Below, piece after piece: positions 10,640 through 22,400 of a stretch of DNA of 64,000 nucleotides. The notes beneath the pieces are model-generated. The model was given only the letters and a program-made list of their open reading frames with translations, was not told the DNA's origin and made no database searches. Source of the DNA: Talinum fruticosum. Its lineage: Eukaryota > Streptophyta > Magnoliopsida > Caryophyllales > Talinaceae. Within the stretch, counting starts at the first letter, position 1. Every line of letters begins with the position of its first letter. The DNA lies in contig JAITYX010000028.1 of the NCBI GenBank assembly GCA_021018815.1, positions 4,295,001 to 4,359,000 of the forward strand. The letters are read 5' to 3'. The position numbers and the translations under genes are program-made.

Positions 10640-11012
10640 AAAGTCTAGGTGTGGTGACTAAACCTTGACTCGTTGTTGGGCCTAAAGTTCGATGGAGGGA
10701 TGTCCGAAACTTTGACCATGGTTAGGTCTAGAGCTTGATCGGATTTGTCCGAACCTTTACCGTTGTTGGGTTTGAGACTCGACTGGATGTGTCTAAACCT
10801 TGACCTCTGCTAGGCCCGAAGCTCGAGGGGGTTGTTTGAACCTTGACCGCTGCTGGGCCTAAAGCTTGAGTAAAATGTGTCCGAACCTTGACCATTGTTG
10901 GGTCCGAAGCTCGACCGAGTTGTGTCTAAACCTTGACCGCTCTTGGGCTCGAAGCTCGACCGAGTTGTCCGAACCTTGACCGGTACTAGGCCCGAAGCTC
11001 AACTTCTATCCA
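10640..11012 (-). repeat. 3' UTR tandem repeat array, about 8 units of 42-47 bp
   Basis: Same unit as at 6118-6403 (plus-strand core CCGAACCTTGACC..TTGGGCCCGAAGCTCGAC). The older, looser units continue at 10250-10500. Copy number differs from the two other interiors (6 and 7). Confidence 0.8.
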
Positions 11013-11563
11013 CTTTAATCTGAATAGGGACAACTGCTTATCTTTATGTAGAAATTCTTGCCTAGACTTAGTCACTGGATGACCTAAAGTTTAGGGAATA
11101 CTTGCTTGAAAATATGATGTTCCTTGAGGTTATATGCATCATTCTAAATTTGAGCTTTTAGTTTGTTTGCTAATAGCTCCTTTGTTTGTATGGTAGAATA
11201 TTGGTGTCTTCCCTTGAGTATTCTTGGAGTTATTGTGGTTTGTATGACCCTTTCGATCTTAAGCCCCCATGTTCCTCTTGGGTGCTTGTGTCTAGCTCCT
11301 TTCAAATGTTGGAGAATTGGTGAGCTTCGATATTCTTGGTTGAATTCTTTGACTCGTGGCAATGTTGGTGACCTTCCCGATGCCGACTTGATGCTTGATG
11401 TCGCTTGTTTGAATAATTCCTTGTAGGGTGCTTTGTTAATAATTTTTGTATTTTTAGGAGTTTGACTTATGCAAAGTAGATGAATGCAAGACTCTATTCT
11501 AGGAACAAATGCATTCTTTTATTAAGATGATGCAAAAAGTTTATAAAGACAAAGAAAAAATTG

Positions 11564-11584
11564 CACTTTCAGTCCTCCCTCCCC
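11564..11584 (-). other. Second, internal polypurine-like tract
   Basis: The plus strand is a pyrimidine run (CTTTCAGTCCTCCCTCCCC), about 1.5 kb above the LTR-proximal PPT. It matches 6953-6970 and 28558-28577 in position and flanks. Confidence 0.45.
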
Positions 11585-11939
11585 AAAGTAAAGCCTAATG
11601 AAAAGTAAGTTGCTTGAATTGTAATGAACAACTCGCGATGGTGAGCCACGAACCCGACGGTTTGGTGTTGAGTTAGAATGGCATGCTTCTTGATCGACTT
11701 TTATTCCTTTCGATAGGGCAAAGTGGCTTTGAATTTGGGAAATTGGAAATTGGGTTCAAGATTAGGATTGGGGCCGGACCTCATGGGCTTCCTACGTATC
11801 CACTATAGTGGAAATCAGACCTTCATAGTTCAAAAAGGAATAGTGATTTAGGGTTTTTTGTTTTTTTTGGAAGACAGCAAAAGGAAATAAACATACAATG
11901 GATATGGAAAAGGGGAAAAAAAGCAAGCTTTATTAGCAT

Positions 11940-12890
11940 CTCCGATGAGTGATGGGCTCATTGGATGATCTTCTAGTCGATTGAAGCTTATTCTTCTTCT
12001 ATGAGCATGCCAGTGTCTCTAAGTGCTTTGAAGTCTATGATAGGCAAAACCTTCAGGTGTTGCTGATAGATAGGTTGGAGGTTCTTAATGATGAGTCTAA
12101 CATGATCCTTCTCGGATGGTCGATCGGTCATGTGGGCGCTTTTGCCCTCTAGTGGCTCGGGAAGTCGGTGAAGCTTTCATCATCTCCTTGCTTGATTAAC
12201 TCTAGGTCCCAAAGAGTGACTGGTAGATCAGTATTGTAAGAGTATTGGTGTAAGAACTTCCTACAAAGATCCATCCAGTTTGTGACCTTGTGTGGGTCGA
12301 CAAGCATTGTACCATTTCATGACATTTGTGTCAAACGTCCATAGGAACATAACATAGTATATGTCCTTCCGTACATTCTTGAGAATCATTTCCCTACAAA
12401 ATTCCTCTTATGGTGATGAGGGTTTTCAGATCCAGTTGAACTTGATGTTATACGTGGTGAATTTTGGGGGTAATTTGCTTTAGGGATTGAAGTGAATCCC
12501 GGAGTAGATAGTAGTTACTGAACATTAATAACTCTCATAGCAGCCTTCGTATTCGATCTACTCGTGCATTCGAATGAGGTTGGGGTTCGGGCGGGATTCT
12601 CTTTCTTTTGATTTCTCTTTGGACTTTGATTTCTTCTCTAGTTCCTTACGTATGAGATTCGGGGTTTCTGCTATTAACTCAATCTTCTTATCCCGAGTGT
12701 CAATCTCCGCTTCTACTTTAGCAATGAGACTCTTTGATCAAGGTCATGATAGGGGTTTGCTCGGCTGGTTGGCCATTTTTGGAGGAGGATTGTGTTTAGA
12801 CCTTGGACGATGCACTCGGTGTCACAAGTAAAGATAGGAGACGTATTGGTGTGGTACGTGCTAATGTGGGATGTACTCGTTGTCGACCGT
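11940..12890 (-). pseudogene. Tat-family gag remnant (Retrotrans_gag type)
   Basis: On the minus strand from about 12830 down: an acidic/basic coiled N-terminal part (KVEAEIDTRDKKIELIAE, then a KELEKKSKSKEKSKE run), then capsid-like sequence (WMDLCRKFLHQYSYNTD, LWDLELI), then ESFTDF..PLEGKSAHMTDR, EKDHVRLIIKNLQPIYQQHL, and IDFKALRDTG near 12035. The plus-strand element at 33141-33400 encodes the same block with the same order. Gag forms the particle. Several frameshifts and stops break it, and homology stops near 11940 without a zinc knuckle or protease. The 5' end is uncertain. Confidence 0.75.
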
Positions 12891-13139
12891 ACTAGTGTTG
12901 TAACAGACTTCCTGTTTCTTAACCTCTTTGAGCTAGGGTTCTGGATTTGAGTTGGATAACCTATCCCGTATCCTAAAAGAGTATGTGCTCGGAATTGGCT
13001 CGTGCAAAATATTTAGAGGAGATGGAGTTTAAGTACTTGACCCGAGGAATGACTCGATCCTAGGATAAAAGAAAATGATATGCTCTTTGTGTGGATGCAC
13101 ATAAGGGGATGCAAAACAAATGGAACGGAATGTATGCAA

Positions 13140-13740
13140 CGATACACATGACTTAATTTGGGATGATTCTATGATTTGGCTAGTGTATAACTGAAATGCA
13201 TAGACGATTTTTCCTTATGGAAGATGATTTTGTTTTAGCTAAATGAGAAATGAAAATGCGAAATTGACTCACCTAATTTGGGATTAATTTTTGTTTTGGC
13301 TAATGCAAATGAAGGACTCTCCTAATTACACATGAATTTGATTTTTGTCTAATGAATGAAATGATTGGAATCTCCTTAATTGTAATGAGTTTAAATTTTG
13401 GCTAAATGCAAAAATGAAATACAAATGCGAACTCTCCTAATTCGGGATGAATTTATTTTTGGTTAATGACAGAATGAAATGTATGGACTCACCTATGTTG
13501 AGATAATTTTGATTTTGGCTAATATAAAATGAAAAGCAAGATTGGACTCACCTATTTGAGATGAATTTGGCTAATGCAAAATGAAATGCAAGATATGGAC
13601 TCACCTATTTTGAGATGAATTTTGAATTTGACTACATAAAATAAATGCTATTATTAGACCAACCTAAAAAGGGAAGATAAATTTTGGATTTTTGGCTAGA
13701 ATGCATAAATTGGACTGACTCAAAAAGGTTCATTATTTTT
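13140..13740 (-). repeat. 5' UTR tandem repeats, about 8-10 units of 50-65 bp
   Basis: The repeating plus-strand phrase is GGACTCACCTA..TTGAGATGAATTT followed by TTGGCTAATGCAAAATGAAA. Units are diverged and vary in length. They lie between the PBS (14265) and gag (about 12890), so in the untranslated leader. The plus element has the same repeats at 31575-32050. Confidence 0.75.
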
Positions 13741-14264
13741 ATTTTTATTTTTGCACCCATGCAAGGACTATTCAATGCTCCTCACCTATCCCTAAAGGCT
13801 CATAAGCGGAAGATTAAATCTAAAAACAAACGCACTCATCCAAGCATGCAAATGAAGACAAGGTGAAACCTAATAGTCAAATGATCTATGGTCAAGAGAG
13901 GTTTAGACTTGGTAGGATACATGGTGATTCATAGTCCGAGGATTTTGTCTTCCGTGTGGGGCACAATAAGAGAAAATGCCAGAATCTTTGGTGCCTCTCG
14001 GTGAACCAAGCGGTTTGACCCAAGAGCGCGTGCTACGAGGGAAGAGGTACCGTTTCGTTGGCAATCAAGCCTAATTGGGCTTGCTTGGGATTCGATAGGA
14101 GCCTCTTACATGAAGAATTAAATGAGGCCTAAAATAAAGTTTTCCTAGGGTCCATAACAATAAACTATGTTCAAAGCTTGCTAAATTCATGATGCCCGAT
14201 GCAAATACATTATTAAAACACACTACTCAAATTTTCAAGTTTTGCCCTCTTGATAAGTGATTTA
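13741..14264 (-). other. Tat 5' leader, no coding sequence
   Basis: This matches the reverse complement of 31070-31570 (for example the aagcttgctaaattc block near 14176 and the ggtaccg block near 14047). It joins the PBS to the repeat array. I see no ORF with homology. Confidence 0.55.
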
Positions 14265-14282
14265 TCCCCGATGGAGTCGCCA
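14265..14282 (-). other. Primer binding site next to LTR-D
   Basis: Minus strand TGGCGACTCCATCGGGGA, one base inside the LTR end. This is the best preserved PBS of the family in the window. Confidence 0.7.
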
Positions 14283-14283
14283 C

Positions 14284-15245
14284 TATAGGAACCACGGCCG
14301 GAACCGAGACCATCCGGGACCAAGCTTCCCCATAAATGTTTGGCATATGTTTAGAAAGCTCTTTTTGATTTTCGAAGATACAATATGATTTTAGGGTTTT
14401 GAAAGATGAAACTTAGAAAGTGGAGATGAACCTTTTGTTAAGCTTTGCGAATTTTATTAAATTAAGTTGAAATGAACTAAATTAGATTTGAATGGAGGTT
14501 TTATTAATTCTTTTATTTTATAAGTTATTTTCGAAGTCTTGTGATATTACTTTCTAATTGAAAGATAAGAAAGATAAGGAAGATTAGGGATTAGGGTTCT
14601 GCTGTAAGGCTTTAGGGTAAGACCGGTGTGAAGACACTAGTTTGGACTCGAGCCTCAGCCATCGACCCCCGTGCGGCGGTAGCCTCGCACTCGGTGGTCG
14701 GGGCGTCGGCTAGAGGTCATAGCTAAAAAGTCAGCCTCGGCCTTTTGCCCGGCTGGTAGATCCGGATCCGATATTTTTATATCCTGTAATAAAAAATAGC
14801 TAAGATGCAATCGATAAAAGTAAAGCAAAAAGAGGAGTCACTAGTAAGTTTTTTAATAGAGAAAAACCGAGAAAAAACATAAAATTAAAAACTTTCTCTC
14901 TCGATCTTAGTATGGGAAAACTAAGACCGAAAAGGGTTAAAAATGGACTCCATCGGTGTTTAAACCGAGAATCGATTCGGGGCTAGGGTACAGAGGATAG
15001 GGATAAACCCTTTCGTTCGCCCTTCCGAAGCCGACCATTACTAGTTCGAGTAGTGAATCTAAATAATGTAAAAAACACAAGCATACATTAACATCCTAAG
15101 CAAAATTAAAGCAAGAAAAGAAAGCGATAAACAAAGTACAAGTGGAAAGAAAAGAAAATCAAGAATGTAAATAGATTACATCGGGCGAGGAGAAATTAAA
15201 ATACGATACAACTTTGATCCATAATACGAAAAGTGATAAATAAAA
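14284..15245 (-). mobile_element. LTR-D, first part (before copia insertion)
   Basis: The LTR end TATAGGAACCAC at 14284 to the copia target site. The second part is 26083-27149. Without the copia element and one TSD copy, LTR-D is about 2.02 kb. The uninterrupted target can be read in LTR-B at about 9020-9035 (agcgataaataaaacataaa). Confidence 0.85.
15241..15245. other. Target site duplication of the copia element, left copy
   Basis: TAAAA, identical to 26083-26087. Five bp is the usual size for LTR retrotransposons. Confidence 0.9.
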
Positions 15246-16821
15246 TGAAGGTTTGCCCGGGAGAGTCCGAGTCACCGTAGAGGGGAGGTGAATAGGGTGA
15301 TAGAAAATTCTTTGTGAAAACTCACACTTTAGCGCGAGAAAGGGACAAAGACAGATTCCGAGTCCGTCAATAGGGTCGAAAAGATTGGACTCGTAAAGTA
15401 ATGAATCAAAAGAAACAAGAGCAATAAAGCGATCCGAGTCTAGAATGAACTCGGAAAGATAACACTTAAGATTTTACGTGGAAACCCTCCTGGGGCAGAA
15501 AACCACGGCCCGTGTCAATCCGGACACGAAGTCAAATCCACTATTTTGAGTCCGGAAAATACCGTGAACCGATCGAACCCGAGTTGCTTCCTTAGACAAC
15601 TCTATAGAAGTTTTCCTAGACTCGAAGTTCCCTTATCCGATCTAGTACTTCCTAGCTGAGATAACCCTTACAGCCGGGGACAACTAAGCTGAGTTAACCT
15701 TTACAGCTTAGTCAAGGGACCTTACAAAGAATGTAAGAAGAGAGTTTGTAACTAAGTACAAGACCTTACAACTCGAAAGTAATGAATTACGAGTGGGAGT
15801 TGTAAGTTGAAGATTGAAAGTGAATACAATAACTTTTATCAAGTATGTGTATAAACAATATGTTTGGCAACCTTCAAGTTTTGTGAAGTGGCTTCTATTT
15901 ATAGATAACCAAGCGAGTAGCCGTTATCTTCATCTGCTGACCGAGAGCCTTACGTGACCATTGATAGAGGCTTTCCGAGTGTTCAGAAAGTGTCCGTTGA
16001 AATATGAATGTTGGACAACGGTTTAACTCTCTTGGAAGTCCCAAAACCATCGTTAGTGTCTTGAAAAATGAGGTGGAAACCACCGTTAAGCTTAGCGTTC
16101 AGTTTTCCGGATATGGAAGCGGACGGCTTCGACACAATCTTCCGGGACTGGAGCGAGGGAAGGTGAAGAGCCATGTCTCGCTGGTGATTTGACGTTCGAA
16201 GCCGGTTACTTTTGTATTTTGAAAAATGTATTCTCGATTGAATAACGTACAAAAGTAAATCAATTTTGGTTCTCAAAGTATAGAATACTTTGGCCCAAGA
16301 TTAGACGCAGATAATAAAATAATTATAGTAGTTAAGCAACAGATTATCCGAGTCGGAAATGAAATGGAATTTTCCGAGTCTAATATCCATGATACTCGGA
16401 ATTCCATCCGACTTAGTCTAAGCGAAGAATCAAGTTTGATAACGAATATCGGAGAAGATTAACTTGATATAGACTAAGCAAGAAATAAACTAAGAATACT
16501 GACTATAGGGAAGTAGAACAAATAACCACAAGTCGGATTCCGAGTGAGAAATAGTGGAATACTTGGTATATTCAAAAATGCGATTAATCCGAGTGAGGAT
16601 GGACTCGGAATAAAGAACCAGTTTTACGAGTCAAGCTACGGAAAAGCGATAGATATGATAAGTGAAAGATGTATTACTTAGAGAAAATACTATTTTACTC
16701 AACTAAGTTTCTAGGACACGAGAGAATGCCTTGGAATAAAAACTCTACATGTATGAAATCGTTATACCCGATTCCTTTTTCATAACTCGAGAAAAGTATT
16801 GAGCGAGTGTCCGAGTCTTCA
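15246..16821 (-). mobile_element. 3' LTR of the copia element
   Basis: 1576 bp, TG (TGAAGGTTTGC) to CA (GAGTCTTCA). It is very similar to 24511-26082. Differences between the two are concentrated at CCG/CGAG words (see findings). TATA on the minus strand at 15895-15903. Confidence 0.92.
15895..15903 (-). promoter_or_regulatory. TATA box, copia 3' LTR
   Basis: Minus strand TATAAATAG, preserved at 25158-25166 in the other LTR and at 43096-43104 in the related LTR piece. Confidence 0.6.
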
Positions 16822-16840
16822 ATCTCCCCTTTTTGATGAA
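16822..16840 (-). other. Polypurine tract of the copia element
   Basis: Minus strand CATCAAAAAGGGGAGAT, directly before the LTR start. AAAAAGGGGGAGAT is the usual tract of Sirevirus-type copia elements. Confidence 0.8.
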
Positions 16841-17214
16841 AGGCATTCCATACTTAAGCAGAAGCTTTGTTAGAGAAAAAGAGATTGATTTTAAGTAGTT
16901 TGCTCATGAGTAAGACATATTCAAAGAATCGAGCAATATATAATATATCGAGCAAAACAAAATAAAGTATGCTTTAACATTAACTCGTGAAAATAAAGAA
17001 CTCGAAGTTAATAATGAAATGCATTAATCCATTAAAAAGCAAAAAGGCGGAAAAACTCCCCTAAACAAGACAACAAGTTTTCTGATTACATATTTTCTCC
17101 CCTTGCCTTTCAGCAAAAAAAAAAAAAACAACAAAAAGAAAGGAGAAAAGAACAAGTAATACACATCGGTTATGCGGACAAAAAAAAATTTTGAAAGAAG
17201 AAAATCTGGAGACA
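16841..17214 (-). other. Copia 3' untranslated stretch
   Basis: AT-rich, with a run of A at 17117-17128 and purine-rich clusters. No coding homology is seen. Confidence 0.4.
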
Positions 17215-18848
17215 TCGAGGAATTGTGACTCGGTGCATGGCTCCTACGAGGGAGGAGGGGATTTCGAGTGGAGGCGGAGGTGCACCGGCGCTGATACGAT
17301 CTTGACGATGTGCTTGAGCGCGGCGAAGGAAGAACCGGGATTGTCCTCGGGGGCTCGACTACGAGTGGCTGACCCGGAGAGAGTGGATCGAGGGTTCTTC
17401 CCTTGGGACCTTAGCGGCTGGAGGGGCTGCTCGGTCGACCCGCTGGAGGAGCGAGGTCTTCGACCCACCAGAGCTGGCATGCGAGCTGAGTACTGACTAT
17501 CCGAGCTTAGGGAGCGATCGACCCTCAGCGGTTGCCACGACCTCTTCTTCCCATTGCTCGAAAAGGCACTGCTTCGACCGCGGGTTCCTCGGCATCTTCT
17601 GCTGCATCTGCAGCTTCTTCCTCTTCTTCCTCATCCCCGCTGTCCGAGGAGGTCGGACTCGGGCTCGAAGACGCTTCGGACATGTTTGAGTCATCCCGGT
17701 CCTGAGCCGCCTTGGACCGTCTCTCCCCGAGGAGCTCGGCCGGCTCCTACGCTCCATAACCAGCTCCCTCATCTCAAGGACTAGAGGCTGCTGCTCTCGG
17801 ATTTGGGACTGACCAGTCTTTTGGTTGATGGTCGAGACCACGGAGGACAGATTTGAAAGCCACGAGCATGTCTACGAGTTCGAAGACACGGAGCCGATCT
17901 TGTCTATGAATGCAGGGGACAAGAGGGCGGAGAGAGATTTGGAGGGACCTGAGGTGGAGGCACCACCAGGTGTAGAGGGAAGAGGGAGAGGGGTTGATTT
18001 CGAGTCCGAGGTGGAGAAGGAGGCCTCGGCTACGAGTTGTGAATCCGGACACCGGGGTTAGTTTCTGGTATCCGTACCCCTGGAGTTTCTTCTTACCGAC
18101 CACAATGGCCGCCTCGGACACCGCGTTTGGGTCCGAGGGAAGAGGAACTTGAAATTGTTTGAAGACAAGGGTCGAGAAGAGCACCGAAAGGAAGGGAGGT
18201 GTTCTTCTTGGTTTGGAGTTGAGCTGGCACAGCGGCCATGCTGCTCAAGGATGGAGGGGAAGAGGTCGACTTCGTATCCCTCTAGGATATCAAAGAGGGC
18301 TTTGAGGTGCTTGGAGTTGGGGTTCTCCTTGCTAGAATGTCTGTGAGAAAAAGGTTCTCATCAGCGAAAGCACTGAAGCCTAGCTTCTAACTTCAACCGA
18401 GTCACGGAAAAGTTTTTCCTGGACTCGGGGTATTCTTTGGCGTATTTTTCAAAGAAGTCGTCGGCGACTTCGAGTGAAAGGGATGGGATTGCTTGTTCAA
18501 GAAAAGAGAAGAGACTTTGAACGAGACGATGGAGGAGAGAGGTGTTGATGCGAACAGTAATGTTCCGAACCCGAGAGGTTAGAACATTTTCGGAGTGGGT
18601 GAGATGAGTATAGAACTCGAAACGAGTTCGGGATAGATGAACTCGCTGAAACACAAGAAATGATAGACTCAGGTGGTTTGGATGTTGCACAACCAAGAGA
18701 ATTTGGTTGTTGGAAAGAATTTGTCATCCAGCGCAAGGTGTTGGGTGACAACGGGTTTAGAAGGGGTTGAGCTTTACGGCTTGTTGGTGCGAGGCTTTTT
18801 GGAGGATGAAGAAACACGGAAGTCGGGATGGTTTCCTCTTTTAGGCAT
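17215..18848 (-). pseudogene. Extra ORF between RNase H and 3' LTR of the copia element (env-like position)
   Basis: An ATG at 18848 (minus) starts MPKRGNHPDF. About 100 residues on there is a block with DDKFFPTTKFSW and FSEFIYPELVS, resembling the putative plant transposon protein family found in many plant elements (from memory; needs a profile search). Downstream there are Ser/Pro-rich and Lys/Arg/Glu-rich stretches (about 17500-18060) of coiled-coil or disordered type. Sireviruses are known for an additional, sometimes env-like ORF here, but I see no convincing signal peptide or membrane segment, so envelope function is not supported. Several frame changes and a stop interrupt it. Confidence 0.5.
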
Positions 18849-19432
18849 TGTGAGGGAAGGAGGGAAAAGATGAAACTTTTCGAATGAAAGAGAGAAAGAT
18901 GGTGTAGAAGAGAAGAAAACGAAAAAGGTAGAAGAAAGAGATGAGAGCGATCGTAACTTACGAGGAGAGAGAGCGCTTCTTCGATGCTTGCGGACGATCA
19001 AGAGACTGTTCACGTAGTAGTCTTCCGCGAGAAGTTTCTTTTGAGAGAGAAGGAGTTTAGAATACCGAGATGAAGATGGATAGTCGTTATTTATAGAAAA
19101 TAAGCACGCCCGTCCACTATCCGTTAAGTAACTCCGTTCGACTCGGCTTGTCCATCGAGTCACCAAAGACCGGTGTGACGGTTCTTCTTCAACGGTTGAG
19201 ATACCGGCGGTTTGGAATCCACGGCTAAGATCCGATCGCGGCGCTCGAGAAAGAGAGAGAAAAAGATTTCGAAAATATAATCCGAAACTCTCCACTTGTT
19301 CTAGAGATAGTTTCGGAAAATTTGATGTCCAAGTTTGCTACGTGCGAGTTTGACTCGAAAGGGTTACGAGTGACTCGAAACACGAAATAACTATCGGCCC
19401 GAGTATCACGGAATCAAGCTGAACTAATGGTT
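18849..19432 (-). other. Spacer between pol and the extra ORF
   Basis: Non-coding in appearance. It could hold the leader of the downstream ORF. The short reading frame through 18850-19295 has no recognisable domain. Confidence 0.3.
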
Positions 19433-22400
19433 ATTAACAGAGAAAGCACATAGCACATAATTAAGTATTCAACATACCAAGCTCATTCCGAATAAAACAA
19501 AGCTGATCTTCACCAAGAGGCTTAGTAAAGATATCAGCTAATTGAAGATTAGTAGGAATGAACTCAAGTGCAATGTCATCCTTTTACGAGTGATCGCGTA
19601 AGAAGTGATACCGACCTCAATATGCTTTGTTTTTGATTGCTTGGACAGGATTCTTGGTGATACTGATTGCGCTTTGGTTGTCACACTTGATTGGGATTGA
19701 GTTGAGAAATAGTCCAAGATCCTTCAAGTCTTGTTTTATCCAAAGAATCGAGCACAATAGGCTCCAGCGACAATGTATTCGACTTCGCGATCGATAGAGC
19801 TGCGAGTTACGCTTCTTTGAGTGCCACGAGATTAGGGATTGACCCAGAAATTGGCAAGCTCCGGATGTGCTCTTTCGATCAACTTTATATCCTGCGTAGT
19901 CTGCATCCGAGTACCCGGTCGAGTCGGTTACGAGTCTCCGGAATACCATGAGACCTAAATTACGAGTGCCTGCAAGATATCCGAATATTCTCTTCACCGC
20001 GAGTGAGATGTGATTCTTTTGGGTTAGCTTGAAATCTTACGCATAAGCAAACACTTGAACATTATATCGGCCTGCTTGAAGTAAGATATAGCAGAGATCC
20101 AATCATACCTCGATAAAGTTTCGATCTCTTGCTTTACCTTTCTCATATGAGTCAAGTTTTATCTTTGCTTGCTCATAGGAGTAGATGCGTGCTTTGCATC
20201 TTGAAGTTTGTATTTCTTCAGCGGTTCCTTGGTGTATTTTGATTGATGAACAAAGATTCCATCTTTGTCTTGTTTGATTGTAACCCAAGGAAGAAGTTGA
20301 GTTCTCCCATCATACTCATTTGGAACTCTTGACTCATCAACTCAGAAATTTCTCGGCATAGAAACTCATTAGTGGCACCGAAAATAATATCATCAACATA
20401 GATTTGAACAATAAGAAAATCTTTCTCTTTGGTCTTTATGAATAGGATCTTGTCGATCTAACCTCTTTTAAAATCATTTTGAACCAAGAAGCTACTTAGT
20501 CTCTCATACCAAGCCCGAAGTGCTTGCTTAAGACCATAGAGAGCCTTTTGAAGTTTGAAAACATGATTTGGAAATTACGAGTTTTCAAAACCGGGAGGCT
20601 GCTCGACATAGACTTCTTCTTCAATAAAACCATTGAGAAAAGCACACTTAACATCCATTTGATATAATTTAATATGCATGCTTGGATGCAAATGCCAATG
20701 AGTATTCTAATGGCCTCAATTCAGCTCTTGGTGCAAAGGTTTCCCCACAATCAATTCCTTCTTCTTGATTGTAACCTTGAGCCACAAGTCTAGCCTTATT
20801 TCTGACTACCACTCCACCCTCATCTAGTTTGTTTTTGAAAACCCATTTGGTTCCTATAAGCTGGGTGGTCGGAAGGTCGGTTGGTCGAGTCCGGACTTGG
20901 TTTCTCTCGAATTGATTAAGTTCCTCTTGCATGGCCTCTACCCATTCAGGTTCATTAAGGGCCTCTAGTGCATTTTTGGGTTCATTTAATGAAATGAATG
21001 CGGTGAATGCACATAGATTGTGTAAAGAGGAACGAGTTATTACCCCACTTGTTGATGTCGAAATGATGTTTTCTTGGGGATGACTGGAAGTAAATTTGAA
21101 TGCTTTACCAGTTCTTTGGTTTACCAGATTTGTAGGCTGAACTGCTTGATCTTCGGAGGCTTGTTCCGAGTGATCTTCTTCATTGACTTGTTCGTTACGA
21201 GCGAGCTCTTGAGCTGTCTCATTCTGAGCTTCCTCGTTCTAAGTGACCTTATTCACGAGTCGGTTGGGTGCGAGTCTTTGTTGGCTCGACTTCGTTATCA
21301 TCTCTCCTTAGCTTGAGTTCTGAGTACGAAGACTCACTTGGCTTCTCCTGTTCAAGCTCATCAAATACTACGTGGATACTTTCTTCCACTTTGTTAGTTC
21401 GCTTATTGAAGATGCGATAAGCTTTGCTATGAGAGGAGTAACCCGAGAAAAATACCTTCGTCTGACCGAGCATCAAACTTGGTCGGATGATCCTTACCAT
21501 TGTTGAGGACGAAGCACTTACATCCGAATGGTCCGAAATAGGAAATATTTGGCTTCTTCCCTTTGTAGAGCTCATACGGGGTTTTCTTGAGAATGGGTCC
21601 GATGAGGCATCGATTTAGAGTGTAGTTGGTCTGTGTTTCTTGCCTCGCCGAGAAATAGTAAGGCAAGTTGTGTTCAATCATCATCGTCCTTGCTATTTCT
21701 TCAAGGGTTCTGTTCTTTCTCTCTACTACTCCATTCTATTGAGGAGTTACGGGGCTGAGAAGTTGTGAGAGATTCCATTTTTGTCACAAAACTCGAGAAT
21801 TCCGAGTAATCGAACTCCCTTCCATGGTCAATTCGAATCTTTTGAATTTGAGTCCGAGACTCAACTTGAATCTTTCTACGAGCTTGCTGAACTCCTTGAA
21901 GGCTTCATTTTTATGCTTGAGAAAACACACCCAGGTAAATCTTGAAAAATCATCAATAATAACATGTAAGATTTACCTCAGAGACTCTTCACGGGGATTT
22001 CACCACATAAGTCCATATACGGTAATTCAAGTACGTTGGATGTGGAAACTGTCTTCGAGAGATTTGAATGAAGATCGACTCGTTTCCCTCCGGAGCATGC
22101 TTCACATACCTTGTCTTTCTCAAAAGCACGGTTAGGTAATCCTCTAACCGGACTATGAGATGCACGCTTTTTGATAGTATGCATGCTAATATGACCTAAT
22201 CTACGATGCCACGTCCAAGAGTCATCATGGAGAGATGCTTTTAAACACGATAAGTTCGACTTGGGTCGAGAAGAGGGATGATGTAGGTATTACCTGATCT
22301 CTTACCCGAGAGCTTTATCTCTTTAGTGGTCTCATCCGAGATGTAGCACTTAGATTGAGTGAATCTTACCTCTTGGCCTTTGTCGCATAGCTGGGAGATG

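Noticed and set aside
13140..13740. Regularly spaced repeats that look a little like a CRISPR array
   Set aside because: Units are contiguous, diverged tandem repeats in a retrotransposon leader in plant DNA; there are no unique spacers.
17191..18346. Plus-strand open frames opposite the copia extra ORF
   Set aside because: They are antisense to the minus-strand coding region and show no homology; GC-rich sequence leaves several frames open.
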